Assembly: GCA_021826925.1 (NCBI GenBank)
Contig: JAKAYB010000004.1
Location: 1 to 34,908 of the forward strand
DNA: 34,908 nucleotides
Origin: Thermoplasmata archaeon
GTDB taxonomy: Archaea; Thermoplasmatota; Thermoplasmata; Thermoplasmatales; Thermoplasmataceae
Direction: 5' to 3'
The position numbers and the translations under genes were made by a program. Every line of letters begins with the position of its first letter. Within the stretch, counting starts at the first letter, position 1. This document shows positions 9,197 through 17,890 of this stretch, in pieces. The notes under the pieces were generated by a model that saw nothing but the letters and a program-made list of their open reading frames with translations, made no database searches and had not been told where the DNA came from.

Positions 9197-9853
9197 TTAT
9201 ACCTGGAAAGACTGGCCAGGTTCCAGAACTCTTACATCAGACGAGTTTCCAACAAGTTTCTTGAATTCGTTTGGATCCTGTGAAATTGCAGGGAACGTAT
9301 TGTAGTGCATGGGTACGGTTATTTTTGCGCCTATGAGTTTTGCGGCTATTGCGGCTTCCTTTGGGCCCATGGTATAATACCCTCCAATAGGGAGAAGTGC
9401 AACATCAGGGTGATAAAGATCTCCTATATACTTCATGTCCCCGAAGAGTGCCGTGTCTCCTGCATGATATATTGTCTTTGAATCGCCTGATACCAGCACT
9501 CCGCTCTCATTTCCACTGTGAACTGCAGCAGTCAGGCCAAATTTTATTTCTCCAAAATCAGTCATGCTGCCCTTATTCAACCCAATAAACTTTTCCTGTG
9601 GAATTCCCTCTGTATCGAGCTGCGATAATTCAAACATCCCGACAATTTTTGCTCCAGTTCTCTTCGCAATCTTAAACGTATCTCCGACGTGATCAAAATG
9701 ATTGTGCGTTACAGCGATATAATCGACCTTTTCGATCTCCGATTCTTTCATAGCGGATTTTGGATTATCTGTCAGAAAAGGATCAATTATGACTCTTGCC
9801 TTAGAGAAATCGACCATCCACGCAGCGTGTCCAAGCCATTTCAATGTAACCAT
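9197..9853 (-). CDS. UPF0173 metal-dependent hydrolase (metallo-beta-lactamase fold)
   Basis: 218 aa; VTLKWLGHAAWMVDF..IDPFLTDNP, THNHFDHVGD, YHAGDTALFGDMKYIGDLYHPDVALLPIGGYYTMGP. Confidence 0.93.
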   Translation of the reverse strand: MVTLKWLGHAAWMVDFSKARVIIDPFLTDNPKSAMKESEIEKVDYIAVTHNHFDHVGDTFKIAKRTGAKIVGMFELSQLDTEGIPQEKFIGLNKGSMTDFGEIKFGLTAAVHSGNESGVLVSGDSKTIYHAGDTALFGDMKYIGDLYHPDVALLPIGGYYTMGPKEAAIAAKLIGAKITVPMHYNTFPAISQDPNEFKKLVGNSSDVRVLEPGQSFQV

Positions 9854-9855
9854 AA

Positions 9856-9872
9856 TAACACCAATAGTGTTA
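9856..9872. promoter_or_regulatory. Inverted repeat TAACAC-CAATA-GTGTTA immediately upstream of the UPF0173 start
   Basis: Exact 6-bp arms (9856-9861 / 9867-9872) 3 bp from the start codon at 9853. Confidence 0.4.
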
Positions 9873-10209
9873 ACGCATTATGCTTTAAATTTGTTGCTGA
9901 TGTTCATGGTCTTTCAGCAAAATTTGCCTTTTCTCGCAGAGTACGATATGTGAAGAGATGTTCTCCTTCCAATGGCTAACGTTCTTAGAAAACCTGAATT
10001 TTATATCCGAGTATCGTCTGTTGTGTCCACTTTAGAATGAAACTCCGTGAATTGCTTCTAATTCCCTTTAAAAATATCATTCCTCCCATTTCGGCCTTTC
10101 TTAGAGTGGTTCAATCAAATTTACCTTAGCTGATGGTGGAAAAAAGCGAATTGTTAAAATATTGGTTATTGTGAATAGAAAGTAATTAATATATTAGTCA
10201 TTCATTACG

Positions 10210-11073
10210 TTGTCTATGCCCAAGAAAGTAAAGGAAATCATGACTAAAGATCCGATAACACATAAAATCCCCAGTAATGTTTCGGATATAATCAAAATCC
10301 TAATCAAGGAAAACATAACTGGGCTCCCCCTGGTAAATTCCTCTGGCAAATATGCAGGGATGATCAGCAGGCGTGATGTGTTCGATCATCCAGATGAAAC
10401 TCAGGCAGCCATAGTTATGAGGCGCGCCAAATCCGTTTCTGTGAACGATTCTGTTGAAGCAGCTGCTAAGGAGATGCTTTTGCAAAATAGGAGGCACCTC
10501 GCAGTCGTAGACTCGAGTAAAAAGGTCGTCGGTATATTGACACCTCAAAATATTCTTCCTGTTGTCAAGGAACTGCACGGCACTGAAAAGGTGAAGGAGG
10601 TATTGAATTCAATTTCCGTTCCGTTGTGGGAAAACACCCCGATAAATGTTGCTTCTTTTACCATGAGGTTATCACGCGTCTATTCATGTCCAGTTGTTAA
10701 CGAGAGAGGCGAACTCTTGGGCCTGATAACCGATAGGGACATATTTGACAAAGTAAACATAAAGTCAAGTGTCATACTGACAGAAACTGGCATGGCTGAT
10801 GATGAAGATCCTTGGTCATGGGACGGCATAAGGAATGTAGTAACCTACGTCATAGAGAAAAGCAACATTGAATTGCCCAAAAAGCCAATCAAGAGCATAA
10901 TGGTCAAGAACCCGGAGATAACGACTACCGTGGACAAAATTTCTTCCGCCGTTGCGAAGATGGAGAAAGGCAACTACAACCAACTTCCTGTAGTTGATCA
11001 TCAGGGGAAACTCGTTGGCATGCTTTATGATATTCAGATAATGCGAATATTCGAAACGAAGAAAGCACAGTAG
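10210..11073 (+). CDS. CBS-domain protein (four CBS repeats)
   Basis: 287 aa; repeated KEIMTKDPITHKIPSN, GLPLVNSSGKYAGMISRRDVF, HLAVVDSSKKVVGILTPQN, CPVVNERGELLGLITDRDIF, SIMVKNPEITTTVD..LPVVDHQGKLVGMLYD. Confidence 0.92.
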   Translation: MSMPKKVKEIMTKDPITHKIPSNVSDIIKILIKENITGLPLVNSSGKYAGMISRRDVFDHPDETQAAIVMRRAKSVSVNDSVEAAAKEMLLQNRRHLAVVDSSKKVVGILTPQNILPVVKELHGTEKVKEVLNSISVPLWENTPINVASFTMRLSRVYSCPVVNERGELLGLITDRDIFDKVNIKSSVILTETGMADDEDPWSWDGIRNVVTYVIEKSNIELPKKPIKSIMVKNPEITTTVDKISSAVAKMEKGNYNQLPVVDHQGKLVGMLYDIQIMRIFETKKAQ

Positions 11074-11088
11074 GAGTGTGAGTAAACT

Positions 11089-12540
11089 ATTAGCGTTTAC
11101 GAGAACATTGTAGAACTTGCAAAAAGGCGAGGGTTCTTCTGGCCATCTTTCTCCATTTATGGCGGTGAATCTGGCCTATATGATTACGGGCCTCTCGGCG
11201 TCCTGCTAAGGGACAATATTGTTAACCTCTGGAAGACAGCATATTTGAGAGAGGGGGCGATCTTTATTGATACACCAGTCATGGTTCCCCATACTGTTTT
11301 CAATGCCTCAGGACATATAGCAAGATTCTATGACATAGGTGCTGAATGCTCAAATTGCCATACTAAGCAAAAGTTAGAATCTATACTAAAATACAACAAT
11401 ATTGACTTGCCTGCAGGCGACATAGCTTCTGCACAGAATGTACTGGACACCCACGTCGTTAAATGTCCTGTATGCGGAGCGCGGATAACGGAAGCAAAAG
11501 AATTCTATCAGATGTTCAGGCTTCCGAGTCAGGGCTCTTCAGGCGACCTCTACCTGCGGCCTGAAACAGCTCAGGGAATTTTTGTGAATTTCAAGCTTCT
11601 TAATAATGTCAACAGGGGGCGGATTCCCATGGTTACCGCTCAGTACGGAAAGGGTTTCAGGAATGAGATATCTCCCAGACAGTCGCTCATAAGGCTGAGG
11701 GAATTCAGCCAGGGTGAGGTTGAGGTGTTTGTCCATCCGGTGAAGAAGTACTGGAAGGAGCTAGAAAAGCAAAGGAAGTTGACTGTTCTGACCAAGGATG
11801 GGCGAGAGATGACAGGAAGCGTATTCTATCTGTGCTCTTCCGGGATTCTGAGCAGCAATGCCCTCTCTTATTTTTTAAACAAGACTCATGAATTGCTTGT
11901 TAGTGCAGGTATTAATCCTGATCAAATACGGTTCAGGCAGCATCATGATGATGAAAGGGCCCATTATTCTAGAGATTCTTGGGATGCGGAAGTTCTCCTA
12001 GATGGGGAATGGGTGGAACTCGTTGGTATAGCAGATCGTGATGATCTAAAGAACCATGAAACCGCGTCGGGCGAATCCATGCACGTCAAGGTTGACGAAG
12101 AGGAAATTATCCCTTCAATAATAGAACCCTCATATGGCATAGATAGAATTGTGCTTGCCGTGATGATGCATTCGTACTATACCAGAGAGAATGGTTATAA
12201 AGTAATGCGTCTGAGGCCCGAAATAGCTCCGTACCACGCGGCAATACTTCCTCTTGTGAACAAGGAAGGCATAGATACAATGGCTGAAGAATTTTTCGAG
12301 AAGTTAAGGGTAATTGATCCGTATGTCATTTTCGACAAATCTGGATCAATTGGCCGCAGGTATGCAAGACAGGATGAAATTGGTACTCCTATATGCATAA
12401 CTTTTGATAGGGACACTTTAAACGATGACAGTGTAACTATAAGGGATCGCGATACCACAAAACAGGCAAGGATAAAAAAAGATGATCTCTTAAAAAAATC
12501 TCTGACAGCGGATTTTCATGAGATTATTCAAGCATCATGA
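11089..12540 (+). CDS. glyS: Glycyl-tRNA synthetase, class II; apparent non-canonical ATT start
   Basis: The ORF track starts at ATG 11245, but the conserved N-terminus reads in frame upstream: ISVYENIVELAKRRGFFWPSFSIYGGESGLYDYGPLGVLLRDNIVNLWKTAYLREG. An in-frame TAA sits at 11083-11085. GGAG at 11073-11076 is a possible Shine-Dalgarno site. Confidence 0.92.
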   Translation: MSVYENIVELAKRRGFFWPSFSIYGGESGLYDYGPLGVLLRDNIVNLWKTAYLREGAIFIDTPVMVPHTVFNASGHIARFYDIGAECSNCHTKQKLESILKYNNIDLPAGDIASAQNVLDTHVVKCPVCGARITEAKEFYQMFRLPSQGSSGDLYLRPETAQGIFVNFKLLNNVNRGRIPMVTAQYGKGFRNEISPRQSLIRLREFSQGEVEVFVHPVKKYWKELEKQRKLTVLTKDGREMTGSVFYLCSSGILSSNALSYFLNKTHELLVSAGINPDQIRFRQHHDDERAHYSRDSWDAEVLLDGEWVELVGIADRDDLKNHETASGESMHVKVDEEEIIPSIIEPSYGIDRIVLAVMMHSYYTRENGYKVMRLRPEIAPYHAAILPLVNKEGIDTMAEEFFEKLRVIDPYVIFDKSGSIGRRYARQDEIGTPICITFDRDTLNDDSVTIRDRDTTKQARIKKDDLLKKSLTADFHEIIQAS

Positions 12541-12724
12541 TCTTTATAATGCCTATAGGGCAGGAATCTTCCGCCTCCTTATTTTCAGCGTACTCTTTAT
12601 CGTTTATTATTTTCTTTCTAAACTGCGCTTTTCCATTTGCATCCATGTACCAGTTGCTGCATAATGCTGTGCATATTGCATCCCCTATGCATTTTTCTTT
12701 GTTGACAGATACTGAATATTTCAT
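12524..12724 (-). CDS. Ferredoxin with one Fe-S cluster, Asp-ligand type
   Basis: 66 aa MKYSVSVNKEKCIGDAICTALCSNWYMDANGKAQ...EAEDSCPIGIIKI; CxxDxxCxxxC...CP pattern. Overlaps the sufU stop (ATGA-type) and the glyS 3' end (convergent). Confidence 0.9.
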   Translation of the reverse strand: MKYSVSVNKEKCIGDAICTALCSNWYMDANGKAQFRKKIINDKEYAENKEAEDSCPIGIIKIMMLE

Positions 12725-13080
12725 TTCGATTCTTCTCCTTTTTGATAATCTTTAATGCATTTTTTCAAAGCATTCACGGCCAGAAGAGCACATTTTTCCC
12801 TACTCGGTCCCAGGGTGATGCCGAGAGACTTAATATATTTGTCCTCGTCGATATTTTTAGCTTCTTCTAAAGGCATCCCCTTAACCATATCCGTGAGAAT
12901 AGAGGCAGATGCCTGGCTAATCGAGCATCCGCGGCCGATAAATTTAGCATCCGAAATCTTTCCATTTTCAACCCTGATTGTAATCTGTATCGTGTCACCA
13001 CAAACTGGATTATATTCGATTATCTTGGAAGCTGCATTCTGGACTATGCCGTAGTTGTGAGGATTCCTGTAATGATCCAT
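12721..13080 (-). CDS. sufU: SufU/IscU-type Fe-S scaffold protein (N-terminus probably extends to about 13098)
   Basis: MDHYRNPHNYGIVQ..YNPVCGDTIQITIRVENGKISDAKFIGRGCSISQASASILTDMVKG..REKCALLAVNALK; conserved Cys residues in NPVCGD, GRGCSIS and REKCALL. In-frame upstream codons read DEDIYVEII. Confidence 0.92.
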   Translation of the reverse strand: MDHYRNPHNYGIVQNAASKIIEYNPVCGDTIQITIRVENGKISDAKFIGRGCSISQASASILTDMVKGMPLEEAKNIDEDKYIKSLGITLGPSREKCALLAVNALKKCIKDYQKGEESK

Positions 13081-13102
13081 TATAATCTCAACGTAAATAT
13101 CC

Positions 13103-14383
13103 TCATCGTCCGTACTTTTTCACCACCTTTACTAGTACGTTGAACAGTCTGTCTACATCCTCCCTTGTATTATAAATATAGTATGATGCACGTGACGTCG
13201 CAACCACGTTAAGAAACTCCGCGAGTGGCATTGCACAGTGATGCCCTGATCTAACCGCCACATTTCCATCATCCAACATCTCTGAAACGTCATGCGGGTG
13301 GATTGCCTGGCTCATCTGAACACCCTCCTCATGGGCGAGGTCGTTTATATTCAGAGGGGACATCTCGCCGATGTTGAAGCAATAGACTCCGGATCGAACT
13401 TCTGTATTTCTGGGACCGTATGAAATCAGATCCGGCACATTGTGCTCCTCTTCCTTTTTTAGCGTGTATTCGATTAAGTCCTTCTCATGTTCTCTTACCT
13501 GATCCATTCCCAGGGCTCTGAGATAATCCACCGCAGAAGAAAGCCCCACAGCTCCTTCTATATTTGGTGTTCCCGCCTCATATTTTTGTGGTACGTCTGC
13601 GTATGTTGAATGATCCTGATAAACAGCGCTTATCATTTCACCACCACCCATAAAAGGGGGCATCCTATCAAGAAGATCATATTTTCCATAAAGCACACCT
13701 ATACCAGTTGGGCCAAGCATCTTGTGCCCTGAGAACGCAAGGAAGTCCGCATCGATGTCCGTTGCATCGACCGGCATATGCGGTACGCTCTGAGCAGCAT
13801 CAACTACAAAGGTAGATCCATTTTCATGAGCGATCTTTCCTATCTCCTTAACATCGCTTATTGTCCCAAGGACGTTCGAGCTCTGTGCTATGCTTACGAT
13901 TCTTGTTTTTTTTGTTAGCTTTCGCTGCAAATCATCCATATCGAGTGTCATATCTGGATTCAGCATAACATATCGTAGTTTGACGCCTTTCTCTGAGAGG
14001 AACTGCCATGGAACAATATTAGAATGGTGCTCCAGTATGGTGATAAGTATTTCATCGTCTTTTTTCAATTCCCTTCCAAGAGTGTATGACAGAAGATTAA
14101 TTGCCTCCGTGGTATTCCTTACAAACACAATTTGCCTTGAATCTTTTGAATTAATGAAATCTGAGACCTTCTCCCTGGACTTCTCGTACAGATTTGTAGC
14201 CTCTTCGCTTAACCTGTAAATCCCCCTGTGTACATTGCTGTTGTGAAGTTCGTAAAATTCTTCCATGGCCCTTATGACGGAATACGGTTTCTGGCTTGTT
14301 GCAGCATTGTCTAAATAAGAATAATCTGGACCAAGTCTTTCAAAAATAGGGAAATCTTTCTTAATCTGGAGCGGAGATAACAT
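13103..14383 (-). CDS. sufS: Cysteine desulfurase SufS
   Basis: ORF 13103..14449; likely start ATG 14383 (MLSPLQIKKDFPIFERLGPDYSYLDNAATSQKP). EHHSNIVPWQ, DAAQSVPHMP, SGHKMLGPTGIGVLYGK, RSGHHCAMPL. Confidence 0.93.
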   Translation of the reverse strand: MLSPLQIKKDFPIFERLGPDYSYLDNAATSQKPYSVIRAMEEFYELHNSNVHRGIYRLSEEATNLYEKSREKVSDFINSKDSRQIVFVRNTTEAINLLSYTLGRELKKDDEILITILEHHSNIVPWQFLSEKGVKLRYVMLNPDMTLDMDDLQRKLTKKTRIVSIAQSSNVLGTISDVKEIGKIAHENGSTFVVDAAQSVPHMPVDATDIDADFLAFSGHKMLGPTGIGVLYGKYDLLDRMPPFMGGGEMISAVYQDHSTYADVPQKYEAGTPNIEGAVGLSSAVDYLRALGMDQVREHEKDLIEYTLKKEEEHNVPDLISYGPRNTEVRSGVYCFNIGEMSPLNINDLAHEEGVQMSQAIHPHDVSEMLDDGNVAVRSGHHCAMPLAEFLNVVATSRASYYIYNTREDVDRLFNVLVKVVKKYGR

Positions 14384-15608
14384 TTGATCCCAGATCTTCT
14401 GCAAGCTTGTAAACTCTTTCCATGAATCTCTTGTCCTCGGCGCTATCAAGAATGGACGAAACGAAGCCGGTAGTTATTATCCCTTTTGCAATGTTTTTCG
14501 GTATTCCACGGGAACTGAGATAGAATATCTGTTCATCATCAACGTTGCTGATAGAAGATCCATGTTTTGATCTTGTGTTGCTGTTCTTGATCATAAGGGC
14601 CGGTTTGCTATTTGCATATCCGTCCTTTGAAAGTAAAAGAATCCTGGAATCATAGAAACCTGTCGATTTCATTGAATTTTCCTCGAGATCTATGCTTCCT
14701 TTATGGATTGTAGAGCTATTTCCAGTTACAACTCCACGGACATGGATGTCTGAAACAGTTGATTCAGCCTCCTGGAAACTGCTATCAGTGATGCTCATCT
14801 TCTGCGATCCACTGCTGAAACTCACACCGGCAACCTTGAATGTGGACATATCTCCAAACTGCTGCGATTTATCTGTGAATATTGTTTTATAAGCCCCCCT
14901 GTTTGCATGGTAAAAAGCAAATTCAGAATATTTGTCCATGAATTCTTTCACGTAAGTGATATCTGTGACCTCAGGGAATTTTTCCTGGAAGTAATGATAG
15001 TGTACTTTTGTCCCCTCACCGAGGAAAAAGTATATCGTTTTTCCCTGGATTCCATCACCCTGTCCAACAGAGGTGAAGTTATCCGAATAAGTCACGTTTG
15101 CATTTTTTCCGGATATTATTACATACTTTTGAGCTATTGAAACATCGGACTTTATTATGTTTTCAACATTGATCACTATGTCTGTATTATCGGGAATGTA
15201 AACAAACAGGCCATTGCGCCAGGCCGAGTTGATAAGGAATTCATCCCGATCATCGCCCAATCTTGGATAAACATACTTTTCCATAAGGTTCTTGTTAGAG
15301 GAAATCGCCGATTTTAAATCAGAAACAATGATTCCCCTATCCTGCAGTGATGAGGAAAACGAAACGTTTTCGTTGTTTACTAGAATGTCATGATTTCCGA
15401 GTGGAACACTGTCCTTATCATTTTCCGGGAATGAACCCAAGATCATTTTTTTAAGTTCGTCCTCAGAAATCTCAACGTAATCTTTTACAGTGGGGCTCTC
15501 TTTATATGTCCGGATAGGAGCCTTAAGGAACTGGAGAAACGCATCTCTCCTGTAACTATAAGCCTCATCGTTGAGAAGTGATTTTAAAGTTTCCTGGTAG
15601 GTCTCCAT
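14361..15608 (-). CDS. sufD: Fe-S assembly protein SufD
   Basis: 415 aa SufB/SufD family: RDAFLQFLKAPIRTYKESP, GNSSTIHKGSIDLEENSMKSTGFYDSRILLLSKDGYANSKPALMIKNSNTRSKHGSSISNVDDEQIFYLSSRGI. Confidence 0.92.
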   Translation of the reverse strand: METYQETLKSLLNDEAYSYRRDAFLQFLKAPIRTYKESPTVKDYVEISEDELKKMILGSFPENDKDSVPLGNHDILVNNENVSFSSSLQDRGIIVSDLKSAISSNKNLMEKYVYPRLGDDRDEFLINSAWRNGLFVYIPDNTDIVINVENIIKSDVSIAQKYVIISGKNANVTYSDNFTSVGQGDGIQGKTIYFFLGEGTKVHYHYFQEKFPEVTDITYVKEFMDKYSEFAFYHANRGAYKTIFTDKSQQFGDMSTFKVAGVSFSSGSQKMSITDSSFQEAESTVSDIHVRGVVTGNSSTIHKGSIDLEENSMKSTGFYDSRILLLSKDGYANSKPALMIKNSNTRSKHGSSISNVDDEQIFYLSSRGIPKNIAKGIITTGFVSSILDSAEDKRFMERVYKLAEDLGSNVISAPD

Positions 15609-15614
15609 GTATGA

Positions 15615-17063
15615 TCATCCGACTGCGCCTAATTTTGTCATCTCTAGTTTTATGAGTCTGTTCATCTCAAGTGCAAATTCCATGGGTATTTCCCTCATGA
15701 CATCGTCAAGGAATCCAAGAACTATCATAGAGCTGGCTTCCTCTTCGCTCAACCCTCTCGATCTCAAGTATGTTAATTCATCTGTTCCAATTTTTCCGAC
15801 TGTAGCTTCGTGGCCGAACGATGCGGTAGGTTCGTATATTTCGTCATGCGGATACGTGAAACTCTGTGAATTGTCATTTATGAGAAGAGCATCACACTGC
15901 ACATGGCTTTTAGAATAGACTGCTCCCTTGTTCATTCTTAAGAGACCGCGGTATATGGCCTTCCCGTCGTCTATGCTTATGCTCTTTGCCACTATCTTTG
16001 AGCTCGTATAAGGTGCAAGGTGTAAGGCTTTTGCGCCGGTATCCTTGATAGTACCCGGGCCTGCGAGAGAAATGTTAAGATTATGCGCCGATGCATGAGG
16101 CCCTCTGAGATACGAAGACGGGTACAGCATGGTGACCTTCGATCCAAGAGAGCCGCCTACCCATTCCATCTGCCCATTTTCATCTACCCAAGCCCTCTTT
16201 GTAGGCATGTTATACACACTCTTTGACCAGTTCTGGACACTTGTGTACTTTGCCTTTGCATTCTTTTTAACATAGATTTCGACAATTGCACTGTGCAGGG
16301 AATTCGAATCGTAACGCGGAGCCGTGCATCCTTCTATATAGTGTACTTTCGATCCTTCATCTGCCACAACGATGGTGTGCTCAAACTGTCCGGTGGCTTC
16401 ACCGTTCATCCTAAAGTAAGTTTGAAGCGGCATGTCTATCTGTACGTTTGGAGGAACATATAGGAATGATCCGCCACTCCATACTGCACCATTCAGAGCG
16501 GCAAATTTGTTATCTGAAGGTGGAACGGCTTTGCACATATATTCTTTCACGAGATCTGGGTATTTTTGAACAGCAGAATCGAGATCCATGAACAGTACGC
16601 CCTTATCTTCCCAGACCTTCCTAAGGTTATGATAAACCCCTTCACTGTCATATTGTGCAACCGAACCTGCAAGATATTTCTGTTCCATCTCAGGTATGCC
16701 TAACTTCTCAAACGTGTTCTTTATCTGATCCGGGACCTCGTCCCAGTCATTGGTAGTTTCTTCTCCCGGTCTCGTATAGTACTTGATATTGTCCCATTCG
16801 ATCCCTGAGAGATCAGGACCCCACGTCGGCACAGGTTTTGAGAGGAATATTTCAAGAGAACGGAGTCTGAGTCTCCTCATCCATTCCGGTTCCTTTTTTA
16901 TTTCGGAAATTTCTTCTACAACATTCTTGTTGAGTCCCCTTCCAGTAGAATAAACAGGGCTTTCCGGATCATGAAACTCCCAGTCTTCCTGTTTTGCCCT
17001 TGAGGTCTTCAAATCCTCTATCAATTTTTCCATTTCAGCGTCTTTTTCATATTCTGCTTCCAT
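15615..17063 (-). CDS. sufB: Fe-S assembly protein SufB
   Basis: 482 aa; EPEWMRRLRLRSLEIF, YIEGCTAPRYDSNSLHSAIVEIYVKKNAKAKYTSVQNWSKSVYNM, CDALLINDNSQSFTYPHDEIYEPTASFGHEATVGKI. Confidence 0.96.
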   Translation of the reverse strand: MEAEYEKDAEMEKLIEDLKTSRAKQEDWEFHDPESPVYSTGRGLNKNVVEEISEIKKEPEWMRRLRLRSLEIFLSKPVPTWGPDLSGIEWDNIKYYTRPGEETTNDWDEVPDQIKNTFEKLGIPEMEQKYLAGSVAQYDSEGVYHNLRKVWEDKGVLFMDLDSAVQKYPDLVKEYMCKAVPPSDNKFAALNGAVWSGGSFLYVPPNVQIDMPLQTYFRMNGEATGQFEHTIVVADEGSKVHYIEGCTAPRYDSNSLHSAIVEIYVKKNAKAKYTSVQNWSKSVYNMPTKRAWVDENGQMEWVGGSLGSKVTMLYPSSYLRGPHASAHNLNISLAGPGTIKDTGAKALHLAPYTSSKIVAKSISIDDGKAIYRGLLRMNKGAVYSKSHVQCDALLINDNSQSFTYPHDEIYEPTASFGHEATVGKIGTDELTYLRSRGLSEEEASSMIVLGFLDDVMREIPMEFALEMNRLIKLEMTKLGAVG

Positions 17064-17074
17064 TTTTTTATCAC

Positions 17075-17821
17075 CTATGCCTTTATCCAGTCATAACCCT
17101 CGGTTTCTATCTGGATTGATAGTTTTTGGTCTCCGTTCATCACGATCTTTCCATTCTTCAGCACATGAACAAATCTTGGCTCAATGCTTTTCAAGATTCT
17201 CTGGTAGTGCGTTATGATCAAAAATCCAACCTCTTCATTGTATGATTCTTTTATTTCATCCGCAACCATCTTGAGTGCGTCAACGTCAAGTCCGGAATCG
17301 ATCTCATCGAGTATTACTATCCTGGGCCTGAGTATGGACATTTGCAAAATTTCGAACCGTTTCCTTTCTCCACCGGAGAATCCATCATTTACAGAGCGGG
17401 AAAGAAAAGTTTCGTCAAGGCCGACCTTGTCAAGATGTTTCTTAATTCGATCCATAAAATCCTTGATGCTTACCTGATCTTCTGGATGAACCTGCTTATA
17501 AGCTGATCTCAAAAATGTTGAAAGTTTTACTCCAGGTACTGCAACAGGGTTCTGAAACGCCAAGAACAGTCCTAATCGCGCTCTCTCCTCCGGTGTTTTA
17601 TCTGTGATGTTTATGCCATCAAGTTTTATAGTTCCACTTTCAACTTTATAATTAGGATGTCCAGCCAAAACATAACCAAGTGTGCTTTTACCAGCACCGT
17701 TTGGTCCCATTAAGGCGTGTATTTCTCCTCCTCTAACCGTTAGATTCACTCCATTCAGTATCTGCTTCCCCTCCACAGATACAACAAGATCATTTATTGT
17801 AAGTTCTGGTATGTTTGACAT
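17075..17821 (-). CDS. sufC: Fe-S assembly ATPase SufC
   Basis: 248 aa ABC ATPase; GPNGAGKSTLGYVLAGHPNY, FLAFQNPVAVPGV, NDGFSGGERKRFEILQM, ILDEIDSGLDVDALK. Confidence 0.96.
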   Translation of the reverse strand: MSNIPELTINDLVVSVEGKQILNGVNLTVRGGEIHALMGPNGAGKSTLGYVLAGHPNYKVESGTIKLDGINITDKTPEERARLGLFLAFQNPVAVPGVKLSTFLRSAYKQVHPEDQVSIKDFMDRIKKHLDKVGLDETFLSRSVNDGFSGGERKRFEILQMSILRPRIVILDEIDSGLDVDALKMVADEIKESYNEEVGFLIITHYQRILKSIEPRFVHVLKNGKIVMNGDQKLSIQIETEGYDWIKA

Positions 17822-17840
17822 ATGAGTTCGTTATCCAATT

Positions 17841-17856
17841 ATTGTATTTAAACAAT
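17841..17856. promoter_or_regulatory. Inverted repeat ATTGT-N6-ACAAT in the sufC/sufR divergent promoter
   Basis: 17841-17845 / 17852-17856 are exact reverse complements, in the 69-bp intergenic region. Confidence 0.4.
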
Positions 17857-17890
17857 TTCTTATGTCTAAATATACTAAATTATAAGTATT

